Positions 59,930 through 64,000 of a stretch of 64,000 nucleotides of DNA are shown here, in pieces (positions within the stretch are counted from its first letter, which is position 1; every line of letters begins with the position of its first letter). The stretch is from DATFBY01 sp035253585. GTDB taxonomy: Bacteria > Gemmatimonadota > Gemmatimonadetes > Gemmatimonadales > Gemmatimonadaceae. A program made the position numbers and the translations under genes. The notes under the pieces are model-generated. The model was not told where the DNA came from, made no database searches, and was given only the letters and a program-made list of their open reading frames with translations. The stretch covers positions 1-64,000 of the forward strand of contig DATFBY010000135.1 of the NCBI GenBank assembly GCA_035253585.1, read 5' to 3'.

Positions 59930-60900
59930 GATATGACCGCTCCGCCCGCATGCCGGACGCAGGCGACGAAGACATCCTCGAGTGAGGCTTCAATGCGCTC
60001 GACGGACCGGCAGGCGAGGCCGGCCGCCTCGAGCAGCTGGGGAACGACAGCGAGCGTACGTCCTTCATCGGTGGTGACTACCCGGACGGCTCGTCCAAAC
60101 AGACTCACGTCTACCACGCCCTCGGCGCCGCCGAGAATCGGCACGGCGCTCGGGGCATCGTCCGTTTCGACGCGGAAGATCGACTCGACCATCCCTTGGC
60201 GCAGCTCGTTAGGCGTGCCTAACGCGATCAGCCGGCCGCGGTTCATGAGGACGAGCCGGTCGCAGTACTCCGCTTCTTCCATGTAATGGGTGCTGACGAA
60301 GACGGTGGTTCCGGCGTCGGAGAGCTCGCGAATGACATCCCAGAAGCGGCGGCGCGCCGACGGGTCGACGCCGGACGTGGGCTCGTCGAGGAAGAGCACC
60401 GGCGGCTCATGCAACACGGAGCAGCCAAGAGCCAGGCGCTGTTTCCAGCCGAGCGGCAGGTCTTTGGTCAGCTTGTTCCGATGCTCGCTCAGACCGGACA
60501 TCTGGATGATCCAGGCGCGACGGCGCTCGAGCCGCTCTCCCGTTACTTCGTGCAAGCCGCCGGCGAGATCGATGTTCTCGTCGACCGTGAGATCGAGGTA
60601 CAGCGAGAAGAGCTGCGACATGTAGCCGATCTGTCGCTTGATCAGATCGCCTTGCGTGGCCAGGTCGAGACCCGTGACGGCGCCGACACCCGAGGTGGGG
60701 CGGATCAGTCCCGTCAGCATCTTTATGGTGGTCGTCTTTCCGGCGCCGTTGGGGCCGAGGAAGCCGAACACCTCGCCGCGGTTGACGGTGAAGCTGACGT
60801 CATCGACGGCCTTGAAGTCGCCGAAGTGACGAGAGATTCCGTCGACCCACACGGCCGAACCGTTGGCGCGTGCCACGCGCTGGGTTGTCTTAGTTGACAT
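59926..60900 (-). CDS. ABC transporter ATPase, second
   Basis: 324 residues. Walker A GPNGAGKTTTI, Walker B VLFLDEPTSGVD, H-loop STHYMEEAE. The signature is LPLGWKQRLALG rather than LSGGQ, a usual change for the second ATPase half in YbhF-like proteins. The C-terminal 70 residues are a small ferredoxin-like regulatory domain ending near SLEDVFVACV. Overlaps the first ATPase gene by 11 nt. In E. coli YbhF both ATPase halves are fused; here they are separate genes. Confidence 0.94.
   Translation of the reverse strand: MSTKTTQRVARANGSAVWVDGISRHFGDFKAVDDVSFTVNRGEVFGFLGPNGAGKTTTIKMLTGLIRPTSGVGAVTGLDLATQGDLIKRQIGYMSQLFSLYLDLTVDENIDLAGGLHEVTGERLERRRAWIIQMSGLSEHRNKLTKDLPLGWKQRLALGCSVLHEPPVLFLDEPTSGVDPSARRRFWDVIRELSDAGTTVFVSTHYMEEAEYCDRLVLMNRGRLIALGTPNELRQGMVESIFRVETDDAPSAVPILGGAEGVVDVSLFGRAVRVVTTDEGRTLAVVPQLLEAAGLACRSVERIEASLEDVFVACVRHAGGAVIS
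60208..60223. repeat. back-to-back pair of GTTAGGC motifs
   Basis: GTTAGGC-GT-GCCTAAC, two copies of the window-wide heptamer in inverted orientation 2 nt apart, inside the second ABC ATPase gene. The only such palindromic pair seen. Confidence 0.7.
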
Positions 60901-61840
60901 GGGTCGCGCTCGTCAGATCGATGAACACGTCCTCGAGCGAGGGCTCGAGTGGGCGGATCGCCAGCACGGAGATACCCGCGCCGCGGAGGAGGTCAGCGAG
61001 GTGCGGTTGCATGCCTTCCCGGACGGTGGTGACGTGGAGCGCGCGACCGAAGAGGGCCGCGCTGCGCACGCCCGGTTGCGTCTGCAGCAGCGTCGCGGCT
61101 TTGCGAGGCGCGTCAGTCTCGACGATGATCGCACGAAGAGCGAGCCGATCCTGAAGGACCGCCGGCGCATCGAGCGCGGCGAGCTTTCCATTCTGGAGCA
61201 TTGCCACGCGGTCGCAGCGCTCGGCTTCGTCCAGGTACGAGGTCGACACGATCGCCGTCATTCCGCGGGCGACCATCTCGTGCACGATGAGCCACAGATC
61301 GCGCCGGGAGATCGGGTCGACGCCGAAGGTCGGCTCGTCGAGGAGCAGCACCGTCGGCTCGTGAATCAGAGCGCAACAGAGCGAAAGCTTCTGCTTCATC
61401 CCGCCTGAGAGCTTTCCGGCGAGCCGCTTCTGGAACGCGCCCAGGTTCGAGAACTCGAAGAGTCGCTCGAGACGGGCGGGGCGCGCGGCGCGCGGGACGC
61501 GGTAGAGATCGGCGTAGAAGTCGATGTTCTCGCGCACCGTGAGGTCGCCATAGAGCCCGAAGCGCTGCGACATGTACGCGATCCGGTGCTTCGCGCTCTC
61601 GGGGTCGGTGGCGACGCTGACGCCGGCTACGATTGCATCGCCTGACGTCGGCCGCATCACGCCGGCGAGGATCCGAAGCGTCGTCGTCTTGCCGGAGCCG
61701 TCGGGACCGACGATTCCGAACAGCTCGCCGCTACGGACGCTGAACGAAAGCGCGTCGACCGCCGTCAGATCACCGAACCGGCACGTCAGCTCGGTGAGCG
61801 TGATCATTGGGGCGCCTATGCTGCGGCGGTTCGTTGACAT
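60890..61840 (-). CDS. ABC transporter ATPase, first
   Basis: 316 residues. Walker A GPDGSGKTTTL, canonical signature LSGGMKQKL, Walker B VLLLDEPTFGVD, and the H-loop replaced: STSYLDEAE has serine where histidine is expected. This may make one of the two ATP sites weak, a common asymmetry in such pairs. The C-terminal region ends SLEDVFIDL, matching its partner. Alternative start M12 (61807). Confidence 0.94.
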   Translation of the reverse strand: MSTNRRSIGAPMITLTELTCRFGDLTAVDALSFSVRSGELFGIVGPDGSGKTTTLRILAGVMRPTSGDAIVAGVSVATDPESAKHRIAYMSQRFGLYGDLTVRENIDFYADLYRVPRAARPARLERLFEFSNLGAFQKRLAGKLSGGMKQKLSLCCALIHEPTVLLLDEPTFGVDPISRRDLWLIVHEMVARGMTAIVSTSYLDEAERCDRVAMLQNGKLAALDAPAVLQDRLALRAIIVETDAPRKAATLLQTQPGVRSAALFGRALHVTTVREGMQPHLADLLRGAGISVLAIRPLEPSLEDVFIDLTSATHVN

Positions 61841-61874
61841 GTCGCGAAGTCTCCGAGGCTCGTACGGGTGAGGT

Positions 61875-62921
61875 TCAATGCGATGCCGACGCCATCGAGC
61901 GCGTGCCGCTCGATGCTACGGCCGATTTGTTAGGCACGTCGAAGCGCACGTCGGTCGGCAGTCCGGGCTTGAGATCCACCGACGAATCACCGGTGATCCG
62001 AACGCGAACTTCGTAGACCAGTCGGACGCGGTCCTTGGTCGTCTGCACGTTGCGAGGAGTGAACTCGGCGACGCTGGCGATGTGCGAGATCACGCCTTCG
62101 TACGAGCGATTCTCGAAGCCGTCGGCGGTCATCGTCGCTTTTTGACCGAGCGCCAGGCGTCCCACCTCGTCACCCGGCACGTAGATGCGAACCCAGCGGT
62201 CGCCGAGATCGCGGAGCGTGAGCACGGGTGAGCCGGCAGCGACTGCTTCGCCCGGCTCGCGGTGTCTCACCGAAACCGTTCCGTTGAAAGGCGCGGCAAT
62301 GGTCACTTGCGAGAGCATGGCGTCGATGCGCTGCACGGTGGCGGAGGCCTCGGCCAGCTCGGCACGCTGCGCGGCGATGCGCTCGCGGCGCGGTCCGGCG
62401 ACGAGCAGGCTCAGCTCTTCCGCGGCGCTCGACACTTCGCCGTCGGCAACCTTGAGCGCTGTTTCCTGGTGATCGAACGACTGCTTGCTGATCAGCGACT
62501 GCTCGGCGAGCTCGCGGAGGCGGTCGACATCGCGCCGAGCGGCATCGCGGCGCTGCGTGGCGACCGTGAGGTCGGCGCGCGCGCGGGCGATCTCTTCGCG
62601 GCGCGTGCCGGCGGTGAGCTCGTCGAGCAATGCGCGGGCGGACGCGACCTGCGCGATGGCCACGGCGCGCTCGGCCAGCAGCTCGGCGCGCTCGAGAGAG
62701 GCAAGCTCGTCGCCGACGCGAGTGGTCGAGCCTTCGCGAACGCTGATCTGCTCGAGACGGCCCGGTACCTGGAAGCCGAGGTCGGCTTCGGTTGCTTCGA
62801 CCGTACCGGAGGCGAGGATGATGTTGTCGTGCGACCGGCCGGCGATGTATCGGTAGGCGAAGAACGCCGCGATCAGAGCGAGCACGACAGGGCCGATGAT
62901 CTTACGCTTGTCATGTGGCAT
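61875..62921 (-). CDS. HlyD-family membrane-fusion protein
   Basis: 348 residues; ATG 62921 begins an N-terminal signal anchor (IIGPVVLALIAAFFAYRYI). Two lipoyl half-domains (VEATEADLGFQVPGRLEQI and IAAPFNGTVSVRHREPG) flank a long coiled-coil hairpin (about 95-205), followed by a beta-barrel with WVRIYVPGDEVG. It links the ABC permeases to the TolC channel, like E. coli YbhG. First gene of the five-gene exporter operon. Its start fits a sigma54 promoter about 60 nt upstream; longer in-frame starts would lie before that promoter. Confidence 0.93.
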   Translation of the reverse strand: MPHDKRKIIGPVVLALIAAFFAYRYIAGRSHDNIILASGTVEATEADLGFQVPGRLEQISVREGSTTRVGDELASLERAELLAERAVAIAQVASARALLDELTAGTRREEIARARADLTVATQRRDAARRDVDRLRELAEQSLISKQSFDHQETALKVADGEVSSAAEELSLLVAGPRRERIAAQRAELAEASATVQRIDAMLSQVTIAAPFNGTVSVRHREPGEAVAAGSPVLTLRDLGDRWVRIYVPGDEVGRLALGQKATMTADGFENRSYEGVISHIASVAEFTPRNVQTTKDRVRLVYEVRVRITGDSSVDLKPGLPTDVRFDVPNKSAVASSGTRSMASASH

Positions 62922-62981
62922 TGTTGGTCCCTGGCGAAAGTCGGGTGCGTCGCCACGGTGGCGCCGCTGGTGAGGGGGAAA

Positions 62982-62996
62982 GCAACGCCAGGACCA
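62982..62996 (-). promoter_or_regulatory. sigma54 promoter of the exporter operon
   Basis: On the minus strand: TGGTCCTGGCGTTGC followed by TTTCCC. GG and GC are 10 nt apart; the -12 part GGCGTTGCTTT is shared with the two other candidate promoters. The -24 part is weaker. Expected start about 62970, roughly 50 nt before the ATG. Confidence 0.72.
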
Positions 62997-63096
62997 ATCG
63001 TCGACGGACTGAGCGGGCTCGTTGTAAAGTGCGATCACAGTGCGCGTTAAGCGCGGACGTCAGTGTTCGCTCGTCGAGCCGGTGACGTGGGTTTCG

Positions 63097-63134
63097 TCGT
63101 GGCATCTCGCGGGATTGCGACATGTCGCAATCCC
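63097..63134. promoter_or_regulatory. paired upstream activating sites for the exporter operon
   Basis: A perfect 24-bp palindrome (63111-63134) whose core 63115-63130 is TTGCGACATGTCGCAA. A weaker copy lies at 63097-63112 (10 of 16), 18 bp nearer the promoter. Distances to the -24 GG are about 128 and 110 bp. It lies in the region shared with the divergent MFS gene. Confidence 0.78.
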
Positions 63135-63198
63135 GTTTCGCAGCGCGGAGGACGTGGCGAATGGCGGCAGACGTGGACCGGCGGCATCATTCAAAGGA

Positions 63199-64000
63199 AT
63201 GACATCCCTCCCAGCTGGCTCGGCCCCGTTCGGCTCGGCCCGAGCGCCAGGCAAGCACGCCGTCACCTTCGTTGCAATCACCGTCCTGATCGACACGATC
63301 GGCTTGGGGCTGGTCATGCCGATCATGCCGACGTTGTTGATGGAGCTCACCGGAGAGAACGTGAGCCGGGCGGCGGTCTATGGTGGCTGGCTCGCCTTCG
63401 TGTACGCGGCGATGCAGTTCCTCTTTGCGCCGGTGTTGGGGAATCTCTCCGATCGGTATGGCCGGCGGCCGATTCTGTTGAGGTCCGTGGGCGCGCTGGG
63501 GATCGACTACATCATCCTCGGTTTCGCACCAACGCTGGGCTGGCTTTTCGTCGGGCGTATGATCGCGGGTATCGCGGGCGCGTCGTTCACGCCGGCGTAC
63601 GCCTACGTCGCCGACATCACGCCGCCGGAGCGCCGGGCGCAGAGCTTTGGGATGGTGGCCGCAGCGTTCGGCGTGGGGTTCATCCTCGGACCAGCAATCG
63701 GAGGTTTGCTCGGCGGGCTCGGATTGCGCGCACCATTTTTCGCCGCGGCGGGGCTCAGTCTGGCGAATCTGGTGTACGGATACTTCGTGTTGGCGGAGTC
63801 GCTGCCGCCTGACAAGCGCCGGCCGTTCACGCTGCGCCGCGCGAACCCGTTAGGCACTCTGTTCCAGATGCGGAAGCAGCCGATGGTGCTGGGACTGCTG
63901 GCGGCGCTCTTCCTCTGGATGATCGCGCATCAAGTGATGCCGGCGACGTGGGCGTACTACACCAAGTTCCGGTTCGGGTGGTCGGAGGGGTTGATCGGCG
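63199..64000 (+). CDS. TetA-like MFS exporter, 3' end cut by window edge
   Basis: 267 codons are visible from the ATG at 63199 and the frame stays open to the window end. Twelve-helix MFS type judging by the first eight helices. Motif A GNLSDRYGRRPILL after helix 2, DTIGLGLVMPIMP in helix 1, and GRMIAGIAGASFTPAYAYVADI then GPAIGGLLGG (motif C-like, helix 5) are typical of the tetracycline/H+ antiporter-like group. Substrate cannot be inferred. Divergent from the HlyD operon; I found no sigma54 promoter on its side of the shared palindrome. Confidence 0.9.
   Translation, partial: MTSLPAGSAPFGSARAPGKHAVTFVAITVLIDTIGLGLVMPIMPTLLMELTGENVSRAAVYGGWLAFVYAAMQFLFAPVLGNLSDRYGRRPILLRSVGALGIDYIILGFAPTLGWLFVGRMIAGIAGASFTPAYAYVADITPPERRAQSFGMVAAAFGVGFILGPAIGGLLGGLGLRAPFFAAAGLSLANLVYGYFVLAESLPPDKRRPFTLRRANPLGTLFQMRKQPMVLGLLAALFLWMIAHQVMPATWAYYTKFRFGWSEGLIG

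Noticed and set aside
63136..63198. sigma54 promoter driving the TetA-like MFS gene from the shared palindrome
   Set aside because: I tried each GG in this stretch and none has GC after 10 nt. The gene may use another promoter.

Overview
The window is GC-rich (roughly 65%), densely coded and has no phage, transposase or CRISPR signal. It looks like chromosomal DNA from a free-living, diderm, aerobic bacterium. Outer-membrane genes are present (an Oar-type TonB receptor, a siderophore receptor and a TolC channel). So are ECF, GntR, ArsR, TetR, NarL and sigma54-type regulators, many secreted S41, CHAT and M20 hydrolases, and a red-type RuBisCO operon. This mix suggests Gemmatimonadota. That is an inference from gene content; no 16S or marker gene is present to prove it.

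Layout. 1-6.5 kb: cystathionine beta-synthase (cut by the left edge), a TonB-like lipoprotein, D-Ala-D-Ala ligase coupled to a QueE-like protein without its cluster cysteines, a rhomboid protease and an S41 protease. 6.6-11.7 kb: an Oar-type receptor, an adhesin-like repeat protein and a lipoprotein. 11.9-14.4 kb: a chromate-response operon behind a strong promoter/operator. 14.4-21.8 kb: a complete Calvin-cycle block (cbbL-cbbS-cbbX-prk-tkt) directly downstream of a NarL-type two-component pair. 21.9-27.4 kb: DUF4126 protein, tRNA-Phe, YCII protein, then an ECF sigma, anti-sigma and CHAT-protease module. 27.5-43 kb: mixed hydrolases, repair and regulatory genes, cysteine synthase, an ArsR/SRPBCC pair, amine oxidase, HtrA-like protease, patatin and an ankyrin protein. 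43-52.6 kb: MATE and MFS exporters, a Fur-box siderophore receptor, a M20 amidohydrolase and a metallo-hydrolase.

52.8-63.1 kb holds the most coherent unexplained system. A GAF-AAA-Fis sigma54 activator, a TetR regulator, a TolC channel and a five-gene HlyD/ABC/ABC/permease/permease exporter (YbhGFSR-like) appear to form one sigma54 regulon. Three promoters (upstream of the TetR, TolC and HlyD genes) each carry a GG-N10-GC sigma54 element ending in GGCRTTGCTTT. Each also has a pair of 16-bp dyads related to TTGCGACATGTCGCAA, 18 bp apart and about 108 and 126 bp upstream of the -24 GG. I found this geometry by eye at all three places and nowhere else looked at.

At the whole-window scale, the heptamer GTTAGGC occurs 37 times by hand count on the two strands, about five times the composition-based expectation. 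It lies inside genes and between them, almost always followed by a purine. Two other repeat families occur only between genes: long hairpins sharing a 26-nt core (1501-1678, 4482-4560) and inverted repeats built from tandem heptads (38814, 40361, 47011, with a short relative at 6511).
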